Positions 26,283 to 35,257 of a stretch of 64,000 nt of DNA are shown here, one piece after another. A program made the position numbers and the translations under genes. This DNA is from Paradesertivirga sp036399495. Its GTDB lineage: Bacteria; Bacteroidota; Bacteroidia; Sphingobacteriales; Sphingobacteriaceae. The notes under the pieces were generated by a model that was given only the letters and a program-made list of their open reading frames with translations, had not been told where the DNA came from and did no database searches. The stretch is taken from positions 1 through 64,000 of the forward strand of contig DASWMZ010000011.1 of assembly GCA_036399495.1 (NCBI GenBank), given 5' to 3'. Every line of letters starts with the position of its first letter. Position 1 is the stretch's first letter.

Positions 26283-28733
26283 CTAGTCACTTGAAGAATC
26301 TTGAGCAATTTTTTCGTAAACTTTGCGTGCTTTATCATAAAGAGCTTCAGCAGCAGGGCGTTCCTCAGGCCGAATGTTTCCTTTCTTCATTTTCCAGCAT
26401 TGATCTACCGCCTTTCGACACCATTCTGCACTTTTACGTTTATGAATGGGTTTTCCATCAAGGATCATAAAAACGGGATTGGTGTGCGAACTTGGATACA
26501 CTCTTAGTGCGACCCAAGATGATGAAGTTACAGGGTATCTAAAGCTGACATCATTCCATTTACCATCGGCAGTGATTTCGATTGAATCTGCCGGTTCACC
26601 ATTTACAATCAACTCCACATATACCTTTTGTGTTTGCCCTATGCGTGCCCGCTCAATGTTCCAGTAAGGTTGCTCTGTCAGTGCGCTTTGCGCAATAGCT
26701 AAACCCGACTGGCTCTGTTGCCGGGGAAGATTAGCAGTTACTCTGGCAGTTATGTTTACTTTTTGCCTACCGTTCAAAGACAGTTTGCTATCCTTTGTAC
26801 CTGATTCTACATTATTGACAGAGAAGTTAGTAATATGGGAATTACCGTCAGAAACATAACTCCTGCCTTTTTTGATAGCTGCTACATAACTGTCATAAGT
26901 GAGAGGTCCATCTGGTTTAAAATAACTTCGGGCTAATCCAACGCGTTCATCGAAAATGCACGGAAAATCTGTTTCACCACTTAACCGGGTAGTGAAACCA
27001 CTATTGAGGGTATGATACCACATATTCAATTCCCATGGAGCCGGTGTATCACCTGCACTGTAAAAGTCAACCACATTTTGTGTGACAGTAACAACGTATT
27101 CATTTGCCCCTATTCCATCCATTTTAGGCAGTATATAATTTGGCAGGTCTTTAGTTGGCTCTGTTGGTTCCAAACCCCAGCCAGAGTGAGCATATCCAGT
27201 AAATGCATCCTGCGATTTTGCCCAGGTCAGAACAGGAAAGGTCCAACTTGGCCATTCTTCAATCCTGGTTGTAGCAGGATAATCATCTTCCTTCAGCCTG
27301 AGAAGCACAACATGACCGGCATGGGAAGAAGGAAAGCCTGACACTTCAACATCGTTGCGCAAAATGTTCTTAGTTGTGGAAAGTGGATCATCCTTTCCCG
27401 TAAAGAAGGTCTTCTGATGGTACCAGCTTGGCCCCCAGGCCAACACAGCAGCTACATTTAAATCTTCACCCAATGCCTGTCGCCACATATGCATCGGCTT
27501 CACACCTTCTTCCGGACTTTCATAATGACTACAACCTGCAGCATGTACATGATGATCAGCACTGTACCATCCCAGCTTCGCCATGTTAACCCACCGTTTC
27601 AATTTAAACGTTACTTCATAAGAACGGGCATTAGGAGGAACGTTAAGTTCCATCTTTTGTGGAGTATATTCAGGGCCTCTTGTAAACGTGACACTATACT
27701 TACCCGCAGGCAGTTGCACATGCTCTCCATTGGAACGATAGATCTGTGATTGAAAGAAAAAGTCAGGATACTCATCATAAGCAGCAACCCGTCTGGATGG
27801 CAGAGGATAAATACCTCTAAGCTCTTTGGGAACTATATAGTCCTTAAATGACACGAAGTTCGATCTGAATTCACGTTGCGCAGCTACTAAACGAAAATCT
27901 CCCTTTTCCATGGTGTTAATGCTATCATCCAAAACACGTTCTATGCCATCGGTAATTAGAAAGGATGCCATCGTAGGGGAACCATCATGATCTTTTACAT
28001 GAAATGTTACATTTACTGAGGGATTAATGGTAAAAAGTATATTGATCGTATTACGGAAACCTATGTCTTGTGTGCCCTGCCCAATATTAAAACCAATTTC
28101 TACTTCCCGCTGACCGCTATCTTTACTGTAAATCTGCACAACTGCATATTCCAGTTTTAGACCTGAAAGGTTTGGAAGTAATGGGCGATTATGATATACC
28201 TGCATTTCAAGAAAACGATTGGCTATCTGGCCGGGCGTTAATATTTTCTTTTTATCTACTTCCGCATCAAAAGAAGGGGCATATAAGGGAGTTGATGAAT
28301 TAGGACTTTCGACTTTCAGTTGTGCAGTAACTCCTGCATCATTATTTATTTTTACTAAATAACTAACCCATCCTCCTTGGATCAACTTTGCTCTTGCGGG
28401 CCCTCGTTCAACCTTTACCCTTGTTTCAGGATTGATGTTTATGAAAGCAAGGCAATAAGGATCGAGAATGGACTGAACCTCTTTTACAATCTGCTGTGTA
28501 AGGGGCTGGTGCTGCAAAGTCAGTAAGCGCTTCTCATCCTGTTGCGACAAAGGACTTCCCAAATGCGACAAAGCTTCTCTTAACCGGAGGGCCTGTGCAA
28601 GTAAGGGCTGTGGTTCTATATCGGCAATGATGGGTTGAGTAGTTGGATCCTGATGGGTTGGATGTTGCGCAAATACCAGCAGAGGAAAGTATAATACAAC
28701 AAACATTAAAAATAGAATAAGCTTTTTTGACAT
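26283..28733 (-). CDS. Secreted CehA/McbA-like metallohydrolase with PHP-type motif
   Basis: This 816-residue protein starts at ATG 28733 (an ATG ten codons earlier would lengthen the n-region), with a signal peptide ending VFAQ. The N-terminal half is beta-rich. Near residue 390 is KLGWYSADHHVHAAG, the metal-binding H-x-H of the CehA/McbA subfamily of PHP-fold hydrolases. Later histidines (GYAHSGWG, DFPCIFDERVG) fit the rest of a di- or trinuclear metal site. Related proteins hydrolyse carbamate or phosphate esters, and many are unassigned; here the substrate is unknown. It is transcribed against the flanking regulator and susC, so it may be an insertion into the locus or an accessory enzyme with its own control. 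Confidence 0.75.
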   Translation of the reverse strand: MSKKLILFLMFVVLYFPLLVFAQHPTHQDPTTQPIIADIEPQPLLAQALRLREALSHLGSPLSQQDEKRLLTLQHQPLTQQIVKEVQSILDPYCLAFININPETRVKVERGPARAKLIQGGWVSYLVKINNDAGVTAQLKVESPNSSTPLYAPSFDAEVDKKKILTPGQIANRFLEMQVYHNRPLLPNLSGLKLEYAVVQIYSKDSGQREVEIGFNIGQGTQDIGFRNTINILFTINPSVNVTFHVKDHDGSPTMASFLITDGIERVLDDSINTMEKGDFRLVAAQREFRSNFVSFKDYIVPKELRGIYPLPSRRVAAYDEYPDFFFQSQIYRSNGEHVQLPAGKYSVTFTRGPEYTPQKMELNVPPNARSYEVTFKLKRWVNMAKLGWYSADHHVHAAGCSHYESPEEGVKPMHMWRQALGEDLNVAAVLAWGPSWYHQKTFFTGKDDPLSTTKNILRNDVEVSGFPSSHAGHVVLLRLKEDDYPATTRIEEWPSWTFPVLTWAKSQDAFTGYAHSGWGLEPTEPTKDLPNYILPKMDGIGANEYVVTVTQNVVDFYSAGDTPAPWELNMWYHTLNSGFTTRLSGETDFPCIFDERVGLARSYFKPDGPLTYDSYVAAIKKGRSYVSDGNSHITNFSVNNVESGTKDSKLSLNGRQKVNITARVTANLPRQQSQSGLAIAQSALTEQPYWNIERARIGQTQKVYVELIVNGEPADSIEITADGKWNDVSFRYPVTSSSWVALRVYPSSHTNPVFMILDGKPIHKRKSAEWCRKAVDQCWKMKKGNIRPEERPAAEALYDKARKVYEKIAQDSSSD

Positions 28734-29380
28734 GACACGGTTTGACTTGTTGTTATATAACAATCTTAAGGCCTAGAATGAACGAAATCTTAATTACCAT
28801 AATTAAATAACGGACGCGTTTAGGCTTGACAAGACGGCGCATACAAAGAACTTGATTGTTCTGAGTAAAAGGCTAAGTTAAAAGTAGAGAAATATCTTGA
28901 ATCCGCAATCATATACTTGTCCAATAAACTCTTTATCAATGTCTTCAGAAACCATTTGCTAGTCAATTTTGTATCGCGCCTTAATATATCCAATGATGTC
29001 TCCTCTATCACTGCGCCTCAATTCAGAACCCTTATTCTCATTATAGTGCAGCATCCCTCGAATATTTTTCTCTTATCCTGATGCAACGTATATTAAGCTT
29101 TCCGGTGGAACACTTCTTTGCCTGGCATTTCTAGGCTTTTTAATGTGCCTATAGACTTCGCAAGTCCCAGCGAAGTCCGGCCTCAAGACGGCGAGATATT
29201 TTTGTACACTCAATAGGTATTATTAGATATTATTAATAGATTAGTACAAAAGAACAAGAAAAATGGATGTTTAGGCAAGCAATTAAACTGTCTTTTTTAT
29301 GTTCTTTGTATAGTTGTCTAGCCAACTACTTTAACCAATTTTAGTTGGCGATAACGAACCTAACCAATAAAATAAAAAAT
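28734..29380. other. Long intergenic region upstream of susC
   Basis: About 650 bases between two divergent genes. It must hold the promoters of the metallohydrolase and of susC and probably the regulator's binding site. A 63-residue minus-strand frame at 28820-29011 has no recognisable domain and I do not call it. Coding-like scraps on the minus strand near 28990-29200 suggest decayed DNA, but I cannot name them. An imperfect dyad (ACTTCGC ... GCGAAGT) lies at about 29155-29178. Confidence 0.5.
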
Positions 29381-32300
29381 ATGAGAAAATTTCTACAAAG
29401 CGCAAGTGCGGAGGTGCACGCTAAGCGACAAGCTCAAAAAATTGATTTTTACAAAGTAAAATCGAAGACGGTAAGTTTTTTATGTCTTTTGTTTCTGCTG
29501 GTTTCATTTTCAAATGTTATGGCGCAATCTGAATCAGTTTCAGGTCTGGTAACAGATGAAACTAATCAACCGCTCCCTGGCGTAACGATAATAGTAAATG
29601 GTGCAAATAAAACGCTAACTACAGACAACAACGGAAGATTCACCATCTCCGGAATTTCTGGCTTAGAGAAATTAACTTTTTCTTACATAGGGTTTTCATC
29701 TCAAGAAGTTCTTATTAATAAAAGATCTACTATTGATGTTACATTGGTCTCAGAAAGTAAAAGCTTACAAGATGTTGTAGTAGTAGGCTATGGAGTTCAA
29801 AATAGAAGAGATGTAACTGGAGCTGTTTCTACTATCAAGGCATCAGAATTAAATCATACAAATGCTGTTTCTATTGATAATATGATACAAGGAAGGGCTG
29901 CTGGTTTAAATGTAACAGCGGGAACCTCTCAACCGGGGGGTGCGGTGATAGTAAATATAAGAGGTGCGCTCTCTCCTCGTGGAGATAATAGCCCATTGTA
30001 TGTCATAGACGGATTACCTATCACCAACAATACTTCAATAGACTATAACTCTAGTGCTGGGGGTATGCAAGGAACTATTTCAAGAAGTCCCCTGCAAAAT
30101 GTTAATCCTAACGATATAGAATCAGTTGAGATATTAAAAGACGCAAGTGCAACCGCTATTTATGGGTCTGCGGCTGCAAACGGTGTGATTTTAATTACTA
30201 CAAAAAAAGGGAAAGCAGGTGAAACAATAATAAACTATAATGGAAGCTATGGAATTCAACAACCTAAAGATTACCTGCAACCACTTAACGCGAGCGAATT
30301 TAGAAATGCAGTGAACAACCTGGGTACAGAGTTTCACAAGTTTAATAATAAAATGGCACCGTATGGTAATATCAGCCCGGGTCCGAATTATACTCCGTTT
30401 TTTACTTCAGCACAACTAACAAATGCTGGAGAAGGCACGAACTATGTTGATTATATTTTAAGAGACGGCCAGACATTAGATCAAAACATATCTGTATCTG
30501 GTGGAACCGAAAAAACAAAAATTTATACCTCATTTAACTACTTCGACCAGAAGGCTGTGCTGCGCACTTCAAATTTCAAACGTTATGCGGGCAGGGTTAA
30601 TGTTGACCAAAAACTCGGCAGAGTTGTTAAAATGAATATTGGATTAAGCTATAGTCAGGTTAATAATAACAACGTGCCTACCGGAGCTGGAGGCGATAGA
30701 GAGAGCCCTTCGCTAATACAATCAGCGCTACAATTTGCACCAGATGTGTCAACTTTTAAACCCGATGGTACCCCCAATGTTGGTTATTATGCAAGAACTG
30801 CAAATCCAGCCAGTTTTTTTATGCTTACCAATAACAACTACACCAAAAGATTTATACTTACTCCGAATTTTGAGATAGGTATACTAGATGGTTTAAAACT
30901 TAATATCACAGGAGGTATTGACAATTCAACTTCTGAGCGAGAATTTTTCGTGCCTGTAGGCGCAAACTTTACTACCATTACTGAGGGAAATGCTCAAAAA
31001 GGGTTTGTAAAGCAAAACAACTATAGTGCAGAGACTTATGCAAGCTATAATAAACAGTTTAATGATTTAGTAAGATTTTCCGGGATTGCAGGTGTTGGAT
31101 TCTATAACACCTTTAATGATGGTTTTGGTTTAAATGCGGTTGGGTTTAACACAGATGCTTTTGGTGTTAATAATATAGGTATCGCTTATAATAGAAATTT
31201 AAGTAGCGTCTATTCTGGCCGATCTGAACGTAATAAACTATCACAATTCACACGTCTGAATTTAACTCTCGCAGACAAGTATATACTCCAAGCCACCGGT
31301 CGATTTGATGCGGCGAGCAATTTTCCAAAAGCTAACAGGGTGGGATTTTTTCCGGGCATATCTGCCGGATGGTTAATTAATCAAGAAGGGTTCTTAAAAG
31401 ATGTATCTTTTATTAACCAATTAAAATTACGGGCAGGATACGGGACATCAGGTAATGAAAGTATTACTGCAAATGGGAACTATGGTAATTCACTTTATGC
31501 CTTAACAACCAACTTTTCTTACCTACTTGGAAATCAATTTTATAATACTGGATTTATACAGACTCAAATAGGAAACCCGGACTTAAAATGGGAGACAGAT
31601 GCAACGACTAACCTGGGATTGGATTTTGGTTTGTTTTCAAATAGGATCTCTGGTTCCATGGAATATTTTGTAAGAACAGCTAAGGATTTACTTGACTTCC
31701 GCACTCTGCCTTCAGCAAATCCAATTGGCCCTCAGGCTTTCAACGTTGGCTCTACAAGAAGTAAAGGATTGGAATTAACGCTTAAGACACAAAATTTTGT
31801 TGGGCCGAAATTCTCATGGGAAAGCACATTTACCTTTGGAACTGCAAAAGTTTATTGGCTAGAACGTAATCCGGCAATTGTTCGGGCTAAATATATCGGC
31901 GAAAATGATGCCCTTAATGCTGTTTATGGGTGGAAAACCGATGGGTTGATACGTTCGGCAAGTGAAATACCAGCTTACCAAACGGGCGCATTTGTTGGAA
32001 ATACCAAATTTATAGATCTTAACAAAGACGGAAAGTTAGATATAAATGATGTGACCAATTTAGGCGATGGCACACCTAAAGCCACTTTCGGACTAAATAA
32101 TACTATCGATTTCAAAGGGTTTGATCTAACTGCTTTCGTGTATGGATCCTATGGTAACATCACGTTTGATGGGTACCAAAACATCACTAATGCCGGCAAT
32201 TTACTACGGGTAGGTGCCCCAGTAAATGCTGAAAGAAGGTCGTTGGATATCTATACTTCATATAATCCAAACGGTACTTATCCGGGTTTGGCAAATAACC

Positions 32301-32569
32301 CGATATCCGGCAACAATCCTACAGGAATCTCCGATTTCCGCACTGTTCAGAATAGTTATTTTGCCAGGTTGAAAAGTGTAACCCTTGGGTACACTCTACC
32401 AAGTACTATATTGAAATCAAGATTTTTAAAATTTGCCAGAGTTTTTGTTGATGTGCAAAACTTAGGCCATCTCACCAATATTCGTGGGTTTGATCCTGAA
32501 ATGGAGCGGAATAATAATCCTTATCCTACGGCATTAACAACCTCTTTTGGTATAACTTCTACATTTTAA
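29381..32569 (+). CDS. SusC-like TonB-linked outer-membrane glycan importer
   Basis: This 1062-residue protein starts at ATG 29381 (an in-frame TTG at 29345 is less likely). Long basic n-region and signal segment ending VMAQ; carboxypeptidase-D-like domain (about 47-125, SGLVTDETNQPLPGVTIIV); SusC signature DVVVVGYGVQNRRDVTGA; plug with GRAAGLNVTAG, PLYVIDGLPI and ESVEILKDASATAIYGS; and a large barrel to the C-terminus (TSFGITSTF). It imports oligosaccharides with the SusD lid encoded 19 nt downstream. Enzymes for galactose- and uronate-type linkages follow, so the cargo is probably a pectic or galactan-type oligosaccharide. Expression is expected to depend on the hybrid regulator at 21850. 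Confidence 0.95.
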   Translation: MRKFLQSASAEVHAKRQAQKIDFYKVKSKTVSFLCLLFLLVSFSNVMAQSESVSGLVTDETNQPLPGVTIIVNGANKTLTTDNNGRFTISGISGLEKLTFSYIGFSSQEVLINKRSTIDVTLVSESKSLQDVVVVGYGVQNRRDVTGAVSTIKASELNHTNAVSIDNMIQGRAAGLNVTAGTSQPGGAVIVNIRGALSPRGDNSPLYVIDGLPITNNTSIDYNSSAGGMQGTISRSPLQNVNPNDIESVEILKDASATAIYGSAAANGVILITTKKGKAGETIINYNGSYGIQQPKDYLQPLNASEFRNAVNNLGTEFHKFNNKMAPYGNISPGPNYTPFFTSAQLTNAGEGTNYVDYILRDGQTLDQNISVSGGTEKTKIYTSFNYFDQKAVLRTSNFKRYAGRVNVDQKLGRVVKMNIGLSYSQVNNNNVPTGAGGDRESPSLIQSALQFAPDVSTFKPDGTPNVGYYARTANPASFFMLTNNNYTKRFILTPNFEIGILDGLKLNITGGIDNSTSEREFFVPVGANFTTITEGNAQKGFVKQNNYSAETYASYNKQFNDLVRFSGIAGVGFYNTFNDGFGLNAVGFNTDAFGVNNIGIAYNRNLSSVYSGRSERNKLSQFTRLNLTLADKYILQATGRFDAASNFPKANRVGFFPGISAGWLINQEGFLKDVSFINQLKLRAGYGTSGNESITANGNYGNSLYALTTNFSYLLGNQFYNTGFIQTQIGNPDLKWETDATTNLGLDFGLFSNRISGSMEYFVRTAKDLLDFRTLPSANPIGPQAFNVGSTRSKGLELTLKTQNFVGPKFSWESTFTFGTAKVYWLERNPAIVRAKYIGENDALNAVYGWKTDGLIRSASEIPAYQTGAFVGNTKFIDLNKDGKLDINDVTNLGDGTPKATFGLNNTIDFKGFDLTAFVYGSYGNITFDGYQNITNAGNLLRVGAPVNAERRSLDIYTSYNPNGTYPGLANNPISGNNPTGISDFRTVQNSYFARLKSVTLGYTLPSTILKSRFLKFARVFVDVQNLGHLTNIRGFDPEMERNNNPYPTALTTSFGITSTF

Positions 32570-32588
32570 TTATATAAATATTAACAAC

Positions 32589-34061
32589 ATGAAAAGGTTA
32601 ATCTACATCATAGGCATCGTAACAATATTTGTTATCAGTGGATGCAAAAAAATACTCGAACCTCAAATCACATCTCAAATCAATGCAGATGATTTCCCTA
32701 AATCCGAAAGCGATGTTAGATCAGCATTGATACCGCTCTATGCGCAATTTAACACCAGCTATGGGAATACTAACAGCTCTAACGGCAATCTTTTTGAATT
32801 CTCCTTTAACGCGAGCTATTTGGGTTACAATTGGGCTACTACTACTCAAACAGATGAGGCAAAAGATTTATCGAACAGCCCTTATAGCAACTTTATCTTG
32901 GCACCGGCTACTTATCTTACAAGCAATGGACGTTCTATTTATAACCGAATAAGATATGTAGCTAAAGCGACCGATATCATCGACAAGATTGATAAGTCTG
33001 ATTTGGCTAACAAAGCTCTTCTTGCCGCTGAAGCAAAGGGCTTGAGGGCCTGGTTTATGTTTATCCTTTTTGATTTATATGGGCCGGTCAATGTTAAATT
33101 GGATCCAAATACCTTAAATAGTACTGTGATCGAACCGCGCCCGTCGAACGAAGCTTATGTTGCTGCGATGGAAAAAGATTTGACAGAGGCCATAGCCGTA
33201 TTACCAGATAAGTATAATAACTCAAATAATTGGGGGCGCATTTCAAAGGGTGTCGCAAGGATGGTATTGCTCAAAGTATACATGCATCAAAAAAATTGGA
33301 TAGAAGCAGAGAAGGTAGGCAAGGCTTTAATGACAATGGGTTATTCACTAAATAACTCTTACAAGAATGTGTTTACTACCTCACAGAACAATGAAGTTAT
33401 TTATGCTGTACCAGGAAACGATGCTGTTAACAACATTTGGTTTAAGACTATCATTCCATCTGATGCTGCGAAGGTATTAGGGACGACAGTGCAGGTAAAT
33501 AACTATAAATTAATAGAGATGCCTTGGGCGTACTACGACAAATATCCGGCAAATGATACCCGTTTATTGACTATTGCTAATAGCTATACTAAAGCGAATG
33601 GCACAGAAGTAACGCGTACTACCGGATTGTCCGGAGCTATTCCTGTTAAATATACCAATTATCGGCCCGATGAAAAAGGTTATGATTTTGTGCTTTTACG
33701 ATATTCGGATGTGTTATTATCTATGGCTGAAATCGTAAATGAGCTTAGGGGCCCTACCGCAGAAGCACAAGGATATTTAAAACAGGTAACCGACCGTGCT
33801 GGTATTACGGCCTCAATTCCGGCTACTACTTTTGATTCTCCTGGTCAAATGAGAGACTATCTTTTGGATGAGCGTGGAAGGGAGCTGTATTGGGAATTTG
33901 GAATAAGACGTCAGGACTTAATACGCCATGGAAAACTAATTACGTCCGCTAAAGCTAGAGGCTTTGCAAATGCAGCGGATCATCAAGTTTTATGGCCTAT
34001 ACCATCAGACGTGATTATTGAATCAAATGGCATTATTAAACAAAATCCGGGTTATAATTAA
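32589..34061 (+). CDS. SusD-like surface glycan-binding lipoprotein
   Basis: This 490-residue lipoprotein has its lipobox Cys19 in VISGCKK, followed by the SusD/RagB helical fold. Recognisable parts are LAAEAKGLRAWFMFILFDLYG, the TPR-like KGVARMVLLKVYMHQKNWIE segment, and the C-terminal YLLDERGRELYWEFGIRRQD with LWPIPSDVI near the end. It caps the SusC barrel and hands over glycan at the cell surface. Fixed order susC-susD with 19 nt spacing marks one operon. Ligand specificity cannot be derived by eye. Confidence 0.95.
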   Translation: MKRLIYIIGIVTIFVISGCKKILEPQITSQINADDFPKSESDVRSALIPLYAQFNTSYGNTNSSNGNLFEFSFNASYLGYNWATTTQTDEAKDLSNSPYSNFILAPATYLTSNGRSIYNRIRYVAKATDIIDKIDKSDLANKALLAAEAKGLRAWFMFILFDLYGPVNVKLDPNTLNSTVIEPRPSNEAYVAAMEKDLTEAIAVLPDKYNNSNNWGRISKGVARMVLLKVYMHQKNWIEAEKVGKALMTMGYSLNNSYKNVFTTSQNNEVIYAVPGNDAVNNIWFKTIIPSDAAKVLGTTVQVNNYKLIEMPWAYYDKYPANDTRLLTIANSYTKANGTEVTRTTGLSGAIPVKYTNYRPDEKGYDFVLLRYSDVLLSMAEIVNELRGPTAEAQGYLKQVTDRAGITASIPATTFDSPGQMRDYLLDERGRELYWEFGIRRQDLIRHGKLITSAKARGFANAADHQVLWPIPSDVIIESNGIIKQNPGYN

Positions 34062-34072
34062 TTTTTAAGCCC

Positions 34073-35125
34073 TTGAAGATTACAGTATTTGTTGTGCAAG
34101 TAGTTTTGGCAACTCTCTTATTCTCCAGCCTATTAAGCTGCAAAAAGAATAAACAAGAGACAGCTTTGAAGGTACAAAATTTAGAATTCAAACCTATGGT
34201 AAGTACCGATGGTAGTGGAAATGTAACCTTTGTAGCCAAGGCCGATCATGCTGCGAATTACGACTTTGAATTTAACGATGGCAGTGCGGTTCAAAGTAAT
34301 AATACGGGTACAATTGTGCATACGTTTAGCATACCAGGTAATAATCTTTACACGGTAACTGTTACAGCTTATGACGTTGCTGGTAATTCTTTATCGAAAT
34401 TTATCAATATTGCGGTTAGTGCAAGTTCGTCCACACCCTTACCCTATTGGTTCGATGAATTCAACGTGGATGGGGCCCCGGATGTAGGCAAATGGGGCTA
34501 CGATCTCACGAACGGAATCAATGGGTGGGGAGGCGGACAATTGCAATATCATACTAACCGTCCGGAAAATGTTATTGTATCTAAGGGATCGCTAAAACTA
34601 AAGTCCTTAAGAGAAAACTATAATGGTTTTAACTTTACCTCTGCAAGGATAAACACCAAAAATAAGTTTGCTTTTACTTATGGTAAGGTGGAGATACGAG
34701 CGAAGTTGCCAGCAGGTAAGGGAACCTGGCCGGCGTTATGGTTGCTTGGATCGAACTTTGACACTGTATCATGGCCTGAATGTGGTGAAATTGACATTCT
34801 CGAGCAAAACGCTGATAAGGACAAGGTTCATGGTACCCTGCATTACCCGGCCCGATTTGGGGGCAATGCCGATGGGAAAACTACACCAATTACCAATCCT
34901 TCATCAGAATATCATATTTACTCAGTAGACTGGACCCCGACATACATCAATATTTATCTTGACAACAAACTATATCATTCAGTACCTAATTCGGGAAGTA
35001 TTCCATTCAACCACGATTTTTACATGATACTGGACCTTGGGATGGGTGGAGGGTTTGCCGGGCCAATTGATCCGGCCTTCGCTGCAGCCACGATGGAAAT
35101 CGATTATGTTAGGGTCTACAAATAA
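34073..35125 (+). CDS. GH16-family endo-glucanase/galactanase lipoprotein with PKD-like domain
   Basis: This 350-residue lipoprotein begins at TTG 34073, 11 nt after susD. No ATG precedes the lipobox Cys23 (SSLLSCKK), so a TTG start is forced. A PKD-like Ig domain (about 40-120, DFEFNDGS ... GNNLYTVTVTAYD) leads into a GH16 catalytic domain (about 125-350). The active site is ECGEIDILEQ with Glu239 nucleophile, Asp241 and Glu244 acid/base, and the aromatic site GTWPALWLL is intact. GH16 endo-enzymes cut beta-1,3(4)-glucans, beta-1,3-galactans, agar and related chains. The exact chain is open; beta-galactan or beta-glucan are the best guesses from the neighbours. Probably surface-exposed. Confidence 0.92.
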   Translation: MKITVFVVQVVLATLLFSSLLSCKKNKQETALKVQNLEFKPMVSTDGSGNVTFVAKADHAANYDFEFNDGSAVQSNNTGTIVHTFSIPGNNLYTVTVTAYDVAGNSLSKFINIAVSASSSTPLPYWFDEFNVDGAPDVGKWGYDLTNGINGWGGGQLQYHTNRPENVIVSKGSLKLKSLRENYNGFNFTSARINTKNKFAFTYGKVEIRAKLPAGKGTWPALWLLGSNFDTVSWPECGEIDILEQNADKDKVHGTLHYPARFGGNADGKTTPITNPSSEYHIYSVDWTPTYINIYLDNKLYHSVPNSGSIPFNHDFYMILDLGMGGGFAGPIDPAFAAATMEIDYVRVYK

Positions 35126-35169
35126 AAACCAATTCCTCTAAAATTAGGTCCTCCAAGGCCTCCACTGTT

Positions 35170-35200
35170 CCATAACTTAAATTTAAAACTTAAGTTATGG
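35170..35200. promoter_or_regulatory. Perfect 11-bp inverted repeat between GH16 and GH2 genes
   Basis: CCATAACTTAA (35170-35180) and TTAAGTTATGG (35190-35200) are exact complements around nine A/T-rich bases. There is no T-run after it. It could be an mRNA processing or partial-termination hairpin inside the operon, or a dyad operator. Confidence 0.5.
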
Positions 35201-35257
35201 ACATTAGTGACCTACAATACAGAAAAACAGAAAATATCAGTCGTTTAATAACATATT

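Noticed and set aside
28820..29011. 63-residue minus-strand frame upstream of susC
   Set aside because: No recognisable domain, no clear start context, lies in a promoter region. Too weak to call a gene.
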